Below are positions 26,301-38,400 of a DNA stretch of 64,000 nt, in pieces (position 1 is the first letter of the stretch; each line of letters begins with the position of its first letter). Origin of the DNA: Diadema setosum. Lineage: Eukaryota > Echinodermata > Echinoidea > Diadematoida > Diadematidae. The translations under genes and the position numbers were made by a program. The notes under the pieces were generated by a model. The model did no database searches, was not told where the DNA came from, and saw only the letters and a program-made list of their open reading frames with translations. The stretch lies in the NCBI RefSeq assembly GCF_964275005.1, contig NC_092694.1, positions 31,266,359 to 31,330,358 on the forward strand. Direction: 5' to 3'.

Positions 26301-27371
26301 GGAGGAAAATGTTTGATAACTCTGTGACCGTTTTTGTCTTTACTGCTTCCACTGTGGTCAAACAGCTTATCTGGAAATAGAGCGCGCGGGCTTCCTTGGA
26401 TGCCAAAGCTACATTGTGCCATGAACATGACCAATAACGAATGGGTTAGTGACTTCGTTATTCCGAAGTTGCGTTATTCCGAATGTTCCCTAATCCGTCA
26501 AATGAATTAAATGAAGTTCGTGATTTAAAAGAAAAAGTAAAGGTTCTTTATTCCGATTTATTTGTTCGCACTTTTTCATTTTCAGATTTATGAACCTTAC
26601 AATAGTCGGATAAACGAATCCACGGAATGACGATCCTTATTTAATGTAAGCAATAAATGCTTGTGATAGACGGTTTTAAGGCTTGGGTCATCCCACGAGA
26701 CCCGACACCAACGAGTCGTACCACCCACGAGTTCGACATTGAAAATAAGTCCACAAGTCTTACAGGCCACAAATCATACAGCCCATAAATTTGACATCTA
26801 GGTAAGCAAGGCCCACGAGTTTGACACTAGGCTAAAACGTCCGACGAGACCGAAATTGCATCACTGGGCTTAATGTGTCGATCTTGTTGATATTTTTTTT
26901 TATTTTTTTTTTAGTAGTGTCGATCTCGTGGGCCTTGTTTGCTTAGTGTCGAACTCTTGGACCTGTTTTCCTATAGTGTCGAACTCGTGGACTGTATGAC
27001 TCGTGGGCTGTGTAACTCGTGGGCTGTATGATTTGTGGATGTCGAACGTACACCCTTCATCCTCTCCCTACCCCCATCCCGAAGAACATAAGGTGTCTTG
27101 TTTTAGTGTAGTAACTTCCTAAGAGTATTCGATGGAAACTAGGACAAAAATCAAAACAACACTTTAGGAGAAAAAAAAAATCCAGAACAAAACCATAGTG
27201 GGTAAGATCAACTTCTATCATTTGTACAAACATAAAAGACATAAACAAGCAAAAGAGTTACAAATGAAAAAATACTCTGTTATAGTAACGTTCTCTGTCA
27301 CCCCTTTCTCTTCTTTCTCTTTATCTATATATCTATTTACACTGTATATATCCATCCATCTATCCATCTAT

Positions 27372-27419
<48 letters not shown>

Positions 27420-27447
27420 CTACCTCTCTATCAATCATCTATCTCTT

Positions 27448-27480
<33 letters not shown>

Positions 27481-30400
27481 TTGTCTATGTATAAATCATC
27501 TATCTGTATTTATGTAGATATTTATGTATTTATCTATCTATCTATCATCTATTTTTTATCTCTATCTATCGATCTATCCACCTATCTATAATCTAGTAAT
27601 CATCTATCTGTATTTATTCATTTATCTATCTATCTATCTATCAATCTATCTATCAATCTATCCACCTATCTATCTATCTATCTACCTATCTATCTATCTA
27701 TCTATCTATCTACCTATCTATCCACCTATCTATCTACCTACCTAATGTCTGCTCTTTCTATCTGTTTATCTCTTTCTTCTTTTTCTGTCCTCCTGCCAGT
27801 TTCTTCAAAATGGTTTCATGCTCTGGTGCTTGGTATTGTAATTCCAGAATTACGTCGTGAACTTTAGGAGCGACAACCTTGTGAGGACCATACCCGAGTT
27901 CAGCGCCGAGCTTTCGAACGGAGAATGGCACCACGTGACCCTCACGTTCGATGACGTCACAGGTGGCAACGTTTACATCGACGGTGAACTTAAAGGTGCG
28001 CTTCGGATATCCATCCATTTTTTTGCCGTTGCTGCTCCTGGAAATATTGTACATGTATAACTCTTCACATTAGTACTTTATAGCTCTTCCGTTTGTTTAG
28101 CATCCTTAATTGTACAGCGTATCAGAAAGACGAGAAATTTTACGGCCAAGAATATTACAACGGTAAATGCAAGGTATATTTACTTTCATCTCCATTTTTC
28201 AATGCACTTACATTTCATTTCGAAAGAGGAAAATGGGCTGTTGGTGTCATAATTTAGATGAAATATCAAAGGATACAAAATTGCAGTAAGAATTTGACCG
28301 ACAATTGCACGATGAAAATTAATGTAATTATATACCTTTCTCTGTATGTGCAACGTGGGAATATTGTTACACGCGAAATTTGCATGTGAGCTATGGTTCC
28401 TATGAGTAAAGGATACTTATGAGTAAAGGATACTTGAAATGAACGTATAAGGAAACATATAGCATATGAAAGATGTGGATAGGGCCTGCATCGTTTATTA
28501 AGTAAAGAAACATTTCGTGGACATCAAGGTGACGTATTGAAAAGAAAAAAGAGTATACTTACTATATCAGTTAAAATTTCTCTAACGTTTAACGGTGATT
28601 ATTATCAATGTGTTAAAGGGATGGTACAGTATTGGTGGAGATGAGAATTGGGCTTTTAACTTTTTGCGAGATACCAAGAAAACACTAATGATATAGTACA
28701 GAGCATACCATTTAAAGAGGAAATCAAAGTTTATTAGATGAAAATCGGGTTTGGCATGGCTGAATCATCTAAAAACAAAGTAAAACAAAGCGATCGTAAT
28801 GAAGTGTGGGTCCCACACTTCATTATAAGAATCGCTCTTTCTTTCTTTCTTTTTTTGATATCTCAGCCATTTCAAAACCAATTTTTATCAAATAAACGTT
28901 GAATTCCTCATAGAATTACATGCTCTTTCATATTTCACAGAAGGTTTCTCATTATCTCACCAAAAAATGTTAGAAACCTGGAATTAGGTCTCAACCAAAA
29001 CTATACGATCCCTTTAACATTCATTGTCGCAGGTAGCACGGATGCACCAGTGGAGGAATTTAATGGTCAAGACAGTCTCAGTAACTTCATTCTCGGCTCA
29101 TCGAATCAAGATACAAACTTTGCCGACGCGGCCTACAGCGACGTGAGGTTCTTCTATACAACACTCTCTGGAGACGAGGTTGCGTCACTCTATTACTGCG
29201 GCGTGACGAGTAAGACGTTACTTCATTTTGCTGTGTAAAATATATATAATATCAAAATGGTATATTCATGAAATAGTTTGTGATTGGTTGCATTTCAACA
29301 AAGTGATACTCACAGTTTGCGTTTAAGGCACAAAGCTGGCTACGGAAATACTGCATAATCATGAATCATTGCATGAGTGCACAGGTTATACAGTGTATGT
29401 TCCATGAATAAAGAATTATAATCCGCTCTGCCATGTAATATTGTCGAATTTTGAGCATGTGTACCCCTCTTAAGTGAGCGCGTTTTTGGAGAGTTTTTGC
29501 ATCTTGGCCAGCCAATTGGAAATCTACCTCTAAATGTTCAAGTTGACTTTACGAAAACAAGGAAATACGGAGAAAATTTTCCACTGTGTTATCTTTAATT
29601 CTATCTATCATAGAGTCGACTTCAAGATGGAAAAGAAAATTTAATTTTGAACAATTATAATTTGGTATCGTACATTCGAGATTATACATTATGTCAATGA
29701 TGTAAGTGAATCGTGTCATACTGGAAACGAGGTTATTAAATGTAGTAAAGTACGAATGTACGAAACGTCACGCGATGTACGTCACGTGAAGTATATACGA
29801 GAAGTAAATCTATTGGGATCATCTTTTTACAGCTCATCACTGCTTGCTCACCTGTAGAAACAATTTTATTAGGAAAACACGTAAAAGAAAATACAGAGAC
29901 ACTCGTATAGTAAGCGCATAAAGTTATTCCGGCTACAATATTTGGTAGAGTGGCTATGTCGAGAGTGGGTGGACAGAGGATTGCAAGAAGTTATAGTTCA
30001 AGAAATGATATCAGGAAGCAATTTTTTTAGTCAAAACCTTGTTTGCCGTTCTTAACTTTACTTCTTTGTTGTTGTTGTTGTTGTGTTGGTTGTTATGCCT
30101 CCGCCACGAAGTGGTGCCGGAGGCATTATGTTTTCGGGTTGTCCGTCCGTCCGTCCTTCCGTCCGTCCGTAATGAATTTTGTGGACAGGGTAACTATCAA
30201 AACCTTTTGAGGTATCCTAATGAAACTTGAGATGTATGTGTATTAGGGGGTGAAGTTGTGCCTATCAACTTTTGGGTGCACATGCTCAAGGTCAAAGGCC
30301 AAAAGGTCAAGGTCAAATACATAAAATTTTACTATTTCCACCATATCTATGCAATGCCTGAAGATATTTTCTTGAAACTTAGTGTATACATGTATTACCC

Positions 30401-32325
30401 AATTAAGATTCTCTGGTGAAAGTTTGGGTAATGAGGTCAAAGGTCAAAGGTCAAAAGGTCAAGTAAAAATATTAAAACTTCACCTTTTTTCTTTGTACCT
30501 TGGAAATTGTTCAAGTTATCTTCATGGAACATAGTATATATATGGTTGGGGTACCACCTATCGGCAGGGCACCTTCCCATCGGCACCCAGCGTATCATGG
30601 CTGTTTGCGTATAGAACGAAAAGGTACGCGCGGGATTAAGTGTCATAAGCTATAAAGACATTAAAAACGAAGAAACGAAAATCAAACTCAAACAAACCAA
30701 GCTAAAAATTACACATCCGCTCAGTAACGACGCATGGCTGTGAAATTCACGTGTATTACCTATATGCGCTGAAATTCACGTGTATTACCTATGCTGTGAA
30801 ATTCACGTGTATACCTATGGAGGGGAGGGGGTGCCGATCGCAAGGTTCCCTTTTTAGCTGCACGCAGAAAACGGAACGCACGCACTAAAATTGCGCTATT
30901 TTAAAACGGAGATTCATAATCAACGAGACGGTCACGACATTCAAAACTGCAGTATTTATGGCATATTTGAGGTAAGAATTAGGCGAATTTGTGTTATATT
31001 TTTAGAATAAACAAGCTACAGATCCTTAGGGTGACGATAGGTGGTACCCCCAACCCTACATGTACTGACTGGCAGTGATTATCTAGAGCATTTAGGATTC
31101 ATGGGGTCAAAGGTCAAGGGCAACCCTTCAAAATTTTACTATTTCCCTCATGTTTATGCAATGCCAGCAGGATTATTATTATTATTATTTTTTTTTTTTT
31201 TACACTCGGTGTATGCATACGTATAACCTAATAGAGATTGTCTGGAAAGTTTGTTTTTTTTTCTTTTGTTTTTGCTTCAAAGGTCAAAAGGTCAAAGATC
31301 AAGTGAAAGTGCTGAACTAATTTTTTCCTCCATATCTCGGAAGTGGCTCAAGTTATCTTGAAACGTACTACATACTTATGCATGTTCTGCCTGACAGTGA
31401 TTATCTTATGAATTTTAGGGTCAAAGGCCAGATGAAAATGGTAACAATTTGCTATATATTCAATACAGAAATTGCACTTTTTCCCCATACCTTGAAAATG
31501 ACTCAATGCATAAACATATGAATGGGTCAAAGTCAAGTTAAAGTCCTTAAATCCCAAATACATGCTCTCCTACTCATCCAATTAAACCTAGGTCAAGGAA
31601 GGTGAACATTCAATACATTTGTGACAAACTTGTCATTTTAATATTTTGCCAATTTTTGAAAATGTAATCACACATTGTCCACATGTACTATCTACACCTA
31701 ATAGGAGAATCATGCATTATGGCGGAGGCATACCAGTCGCCATAGCGACATTTCTAGTTGTGACTGTTGCTGTTATTTTTGTGTTCGTTTGTTGTCGTAA
31801 TTTTGAATGTCAAGCCATGGAGCCCGAGGTTTTATCCATTACACGAATAAGTGGCTACTGCGACGCAGACCTTGTACTGACTTGTGATGTCAAAGGTTAT
31901 CCCATAACTGACATCGTGTGGTCACGGACTCAGAGCATCACTCCGCCAATGACCGTCGAGGTTCTATCCGATGGCTCTGACGACATCGAGATAACCAATC
32001 AGAGGTCGGCTTGTGTCACAACCTCCAGTCTACGCGTGACCGGATTCGCCCTTTGGCCACTGGCTAATGGGACGACTTTCGTATGTTCTGGCCAATACCA
32101 TGACAAATCGTCCATGAATACAACCGTCGTGCATTTGCGTATGTATTCTCAATTAATTTTTGTGTCATGCTTTGATCTCCCTTTCGCTATTGCATCATTG
32201 CAGAAGTTCAACTTTTTGCAGCCACATTTTGTAAAGTTGTACGAAAAAAGCAAATAAGACGTTTTATTATTTTCCAAAAGAAAATCATGGACACATTAAT
32301 AATTTACATTACATACATGTATATA

Positions 32326-32369
<44 letters not shown>

Positions 32370-32376
32370 GTGTGTG

Positions 32377-32422
<46 letters not shown>

Positions 32423-35400
32423 CAAAGTACATGGAGAGGCTTGAAGAAATGACGTCATTGTGCCATCCAATTTTCAATGCAATTTTGTCCTTTGCCACGA
32501 TTGTGCAATAATAAGACGGCAGGAGTAAAAACTGCGCTACTGATTTCATATTTTACCTTCTTCAGAAGACGTACTGACAGAGTCTTATGTCACAGGACAC
32601 TACAATTTTACTCACCTTTTTTACTGGATGGAATGCGATCTCACGTTTATTGGTTTGGAACCCAATGTCACATGGGGAACACCGGAGGGCGCTAGCCTAT
32701 CGGCGTCAGTGGATGAGTATGACGTGATGACGGAAATTCCAATGGCAGGCAGTTTGGTGTCGACGTTGATCATCAATTCCACTGACTCTTCTCGCTTTGA
32801 CGGAACATACACCTGTACAGCGGCGTGTGGATACCAGCAGGTGTCGAACAGCACCAACGTCCAATATGGTAAAGGCATTTATCTCTACATATTTTTATCT
32901 TGTCACACAGTAGGAGTAGTGCGATGCTGAGTGCTCTTATATTCTTCTTTTTCTTTTTTGTTTTTGTTGTGAGCTTTGAGAACCTTTCGAGAGTTTGTCC
33001 GAATAAGAGATCTCGGTCGAGTGAAATCGAGGCATACATGGGAAGAAACTGAGGACAGAGATCAGCTGTTTTGAAACCTGTAAGGCTCGACATGAGGCAC
33101 ATGCAGATAATGCTGGCACAGGGGTCTCGGGACGGATTGTGATATGTGTGCGGGGGAGAGGAGGGGGTGGTCGTTCTATAGGGGGTAATAAGGAGCAAGG
33201 TCAAGGGACAATGCTGTTTTTTTTTTCCTTTCCCTCCTCTACCCCCCCCCCCCCTCCTTCGATGGGTGAAACCTTTGGGTAAAACCCCGTGATTTTGTTT
33301 TGTTTTGTTTCGGTTTTTTTTTTTTGTTTTTTTTTTTTGGGGGGGGGGGTGGTTGGTTGGTCATGTTGGTTGGATGTCAGTTATTAGTCGGGTGCCGTCG
33401 TCGTCGACCACGTGTGGTTAAAGGGGGCAAATCGCAAAGCATTAATTTAGCGCGGGTTTTGGTTGCACTATGCGGAGAGATACGTTCAGGTTCAAAGCCT
33501 CTAGAAATTATTAAATAGCAACCAACGCATTGGTTTAATGTACAGTGTATAGTGACTCTCATGGTTCTGGTACAGAGCAGTTAGGATTCGAATCCCGTCT
33601 CATGGGCCTCACGTGTTGCGTGTTCACCAATTATCATTTCTCTGGTCCAATCCTATACATGGGTGACTAATAATGCTAAGGTAATGTTGACAGAAGGAAC
33701 AGTGAAACACTGCAGACACTTACCAATATTCTGAGATAATTAAGGGAAGATTATAATGTGTCTCATTTTACGCAGTGGACGCCTTTAATCTGACACACAT
33801 CATGGGATACTATGACGACACTCTCCTGTTTTATTGGATGGAATGCGCGTTGTCCTTCGTGGGTCCCACACCACACGTCGTCTGGGTGAAACCGAATGGC
33901 GGTGAGGTAGTGGATGGAGATGGAGACTACAACCTCACACTAACAGTGACCAATCAGAGCTTGGTGGCGGGCCTGACAATCGACTCAACGAACTACGCCC
34001 TCTACGATGGCACATACACATGTAAAGTGGTGTCGGGATATCGGAAGAAATATTATGACGTCACGGTCGAGTATGGTAAATGTTCAATCATAATTTCTCA
34101 TAATATGTTAGCTCAGGACTTTATGAGTATAACGGAGTTTGAAGCCATCGAAATCATAGATTATTTTCGAGAATTACACTTTACTACATTTTGTGATGTT
34201 GTTTGTCGCACTTTAAAGAGGTTTTTGAGTACCTATGAAAGAATATGATATAAAATGTGAGAACTTGATTACACTATCATAGAGCACAAACAAAATTTTT
34301 AGTTGCTCATATCCACAAATTTGCAATGAATGGCATAGTGGGTTGTTTGATGCAAACTTATTGGAAGTTATTAAAGAATTTTAAGCTTCAACATTTTATT
34401 TCCGTTTTTCTCTCTCTGAACTCAGTTCACACACTACCTAAGCCAAGCGTAAATGGGCACTACAACTTTACCCATCTGTTTTACTGGATGGAGTGCACCC
34501 TCACCTTCACAGGTGTCCAGCCCACTGTCGTGTGGACAACACCAGAGGGCGCTAACGTGACGACGAGTGCGGGCGACTACGACCTGACGCTCGACATGAA
34601 GAGCGACAGTATCGTTTCTGTGTTGAAGATCCAGTCTACAAATTATAGCCTCTGTGATGGAACTTATACCTGTAAGGCCGTACGCGGACTGCAGACAGTC
34701 GAAAGTAACGTCACCGTAGAGTATGGTGAGTGACTGGGCCTTGGATCGGTAAAAAAAAAAATCAGACATAAAAGGGAAGTCGCCATGATCGACCCCAACG
34801 TCGTCCAGAATTCGTGCCTCCTGCTACATATAAATACTTATGCTTTAGCGCGGCCAAATTTTGGCAAGGGAGGTCAAACCTTGGAGAGGGATTTTTAACC
34901 TAACTTTTACTGCAGCTATGCGACATTACCTGTGGAATTCGAAAATGCATCAACCATTGTTAGCGTTGTCTGGGGCAAATTTTTATACAACAACAACAAC
35001 AACATTAGCCATTGTGCATCTTAATGCCTTCTTTTTAAAGTTTCAGTCTACATGAAGTAGGCCTACGTGGTATTTCTAAACAACTGAAATCTTTAAAAAT
35101 CATGACCTATTACCCGCTCATTTCACCATTTTATCGTCATGTTCTGTCATTAGGAATACAAAGAAGGAAAGTTAATTACATTGACATATACTTCTTTGAA
35201 TTGGTATCATTGATACTTCATACATCATTCTTGAAGTGTGAAAAGGGAAAAACAGGGACACGGAGGAAAACTACAGTGCGTATCAAAAAAAAAAGGTAAT
35301 CCAACTTTGGAGGGCTACTTTTTTTATAATTGTCAGCTATGGAGAGTGCAGTGTTGATTGAGATGAAAGGGGAACTCTTCCTCTTTCCATTCGCTGGTGT

Positions 35401-38400
35401 TTTCACGAACCGGCACAGCCGGCCCCGGAGCCGCGAAAGTAAGTTTCGAGATAATTGCGTTTGAAGTTTTTGCCTTTGCAAAATCCATGATTGCGCCTAT
35501 ATTTCACGTCCAGTTACCTAAATATCACACTGCACGACAGATTAGGAGTTGTTTGTGTGTTTCATGTTCTTGGTTCATCGTGAAAAACAAAAGTTTCGTT
35601 GAAATATCGGGCAAAGTCCGTCGTGCCGGTTCGTGAAAACACAAAAACACGTAAACAACGCTTCCAATATTTTCACGAACCGGCACCGTCGGCCGTGCCG
35701 CTTCGATTCTTCGCGCATGGTGCGGATTTCATTTTTCACGAAGTGACACCATCGGCGCGCAAGCGCTGCGCGTTAGGTTATCTTCATCATTTCTCATAGC
35801 CGCGCGCGCACATAATCGAGCGCGCGCATTAGCGATGCTCCTATGTATACTAGTGATATGAATTGGGTATCAAGATTTTGTTTGATACTTTTTTTTTTCT
35901 TTCCCCCTTCTAAATCTCTCATCCATTCGCAGAAAGGCATTATTATTGAGTTGTTTTTCATTATATTACACATTGATTATTGCTCTCAGCTCATTGCATC
36001 GGTCTTTTTGCACATTATTTCGAATCATAATTTTCAAGATTCACTCTCTTCCTCGGAGCATTACTGTATCTCGTGCTATAACCACGAAGCATGTTGTTTT
36101 CGAATATGAAATGTAATCAGTTTGCTCTATTGCTTTGTGAATGTGTCATTCTTGTAATGAAAATAATTCTGTGCTGGTAATACTCTCTTTCACTCTCTTT
36201 TCCACCCTTTCTTTCTCTTTCTTTCTCTCTCTCCCTCACACACACGCAAACACACACATACATACAAACACACAATCCCTCTCTCTATTTATTTCCTACA
36301 CGTGACACCTTACAAATCTTTTTAAATTACATAAAAACTAAATGAGCTTTACTTGGGTATCTTTTCTCATTCATAGATTTATTACCACGTGTGTACACGA
36401 GTTATAAATATGGCTTTTCAATAAACTATACGTGGATCATACTACTCATATAATGCAGATTCCAACTTGAATGAAGTTAAGGTACAGTACATTACCTTTC
36501 ATTTATTTTTCAGATGTAACGAAGGTTTCTGTTATGTTCTAACATTTATACCAAGCTCTGTATGTATCATCCACCTTGATGATATCTATATTTCAGAGCA
36601 TTCAGGGTACTACAATATTTCTTTTTTTTTTGTAGATTCAAAAAATGTTATTCAGACGTATGAGACTAGACAGACGCTTGCCTTTAAAGCCCTAAAATCT
36701 TACAAAATAATGACCAAAATGTTCCACCTCCTTCCATATCCCATCACCTAACTTCAACCTGGTCAAATCTGTTTACCAAACATTGACTAGAATCAATCTA
36801 GAATTTGATGATAATACAAGTACATAATTACAAAGACACTAGCTGATTTGGTATGGATAACCTTCTTCATATTAAAGGCAATACAATCTCGTAGACAGTG
36901 ACTGAACTATTTGATGTTTAAATTGCTGTGACAGTTCACAAAGTGTATTATAAATCTTCTGCAAACAGTCTTGATCTTCCCTAATTTTGTAAAAGTTTGT
37001 AAGCACTCATATTATGCACAGTATGTGCCTGAAATTTTATTCATTACCATACCATGTTATTTTGCAAGATATAAAAATCCTCATGTTTCCCTTTCTTTTC
37101 TCTCACTGCTAGAGGATACCATATCCAAAGTTCCTTATCTAAGCTCAGTATGAAGTGGCTATCAGATCTGCATTTACTCATTATTGTTTCAAAAATATGC
37201 AATATAAAAAGACATAGATAATGATGTCTAGGCCATAATTTCTGATGTGGACACAGACTGCAATAATATGGCTATGTATTGCAGTACATCTATCATCCAA
37301 GAAAACATTTTCTGTCAAAGTTTATTAGGCATTTTTTAGTTGCAGAGAGAGAGCAAGCAGAGGAAATGTAAGCATCCAATTGTTTATATCCCTCTTGCAG
37401 TCTACTAATACCTTTCTAACTTGCACAACTTGACTTGACTTGGTTTATGTCTGCTGTGGGTGTCACAGGTGCTGGGGTAGGCATAATTCAAAAATACTGA
37501 AAATTGTTTATGGGTTTGGCTTAATGGTGGCTGGGCTAAGGGAGACAAAATGAATAGTTTGATGGGAGAGCTGGTTCATAAACAAAGTAAAAGAAGAGAC
37601 ATCTATATGGTATTTGACATTGCTATGGTTTTGTTGTGAAAAGCACTGTTTTAAGTCAGAGAGGGGAAGCATAATACAGTGGAAATTGAGGATGGCATCA
37701 ATGTGACAAAGCAGTATAGAGAGACCCGTGGATTGATGGTCATCAAGAGTAATGTCAGTGAATTAGGTGACAGTGAGAGATACAGTATGTAGGATTAATG
37801 TCCCTTAATGTCTCCTTGATTCTTTCACATACAAAATTTTGAAAATTTGAGACTTTACTGATAAACGCACAGCAGTACATTCAGTTCATGGTTTCTTAAT
37901 GTGACATGTTGACCTTGTCATTAATTACTTTGTGGATTGTCAGTCAAACAGATACAGAGATTACAAGCTATTCCAAACTCTGCTGCAAGAGTAGTGTCCA
38001 AATTATAAAAAAAAATGAACAAAAATTTCACCAGTGCTAAGAAGCTTGCACTAGCTTCCAGTCAAAATTCATATACAGATCAAAATGTTGATATTAACTT
38101 TTGAATCCACACTATTTGAAAGAACTACTTTAAACAGGAAACACACCAGAGAGAAACCTTCGTTCAAAAGGTAGTGACTTATTTGTTATTCTGAATAAAA
38201 AAGCAATGGCATACATTTGCTTGTAATGTCTCTACCATTACAGTCTAAACGTGAAAAAAAGGTATCATTGTAATTGCAATTGTATGTTTTTGTTCAATCA
38301 TTTCTATCCTTGAGCACAAAAGGCATCATACAGAATGTTTCCATATGCTATATATTAAAGCACTGTTGATTATTATAATTATTACTATTTTTATTGTTAT

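Noticed and set aside
27197-27745. Ile/Tyr/Ser/Leu-repeat open frames.
   Set aside because: Products of (AT)n and (ATCT)n simple repeats.
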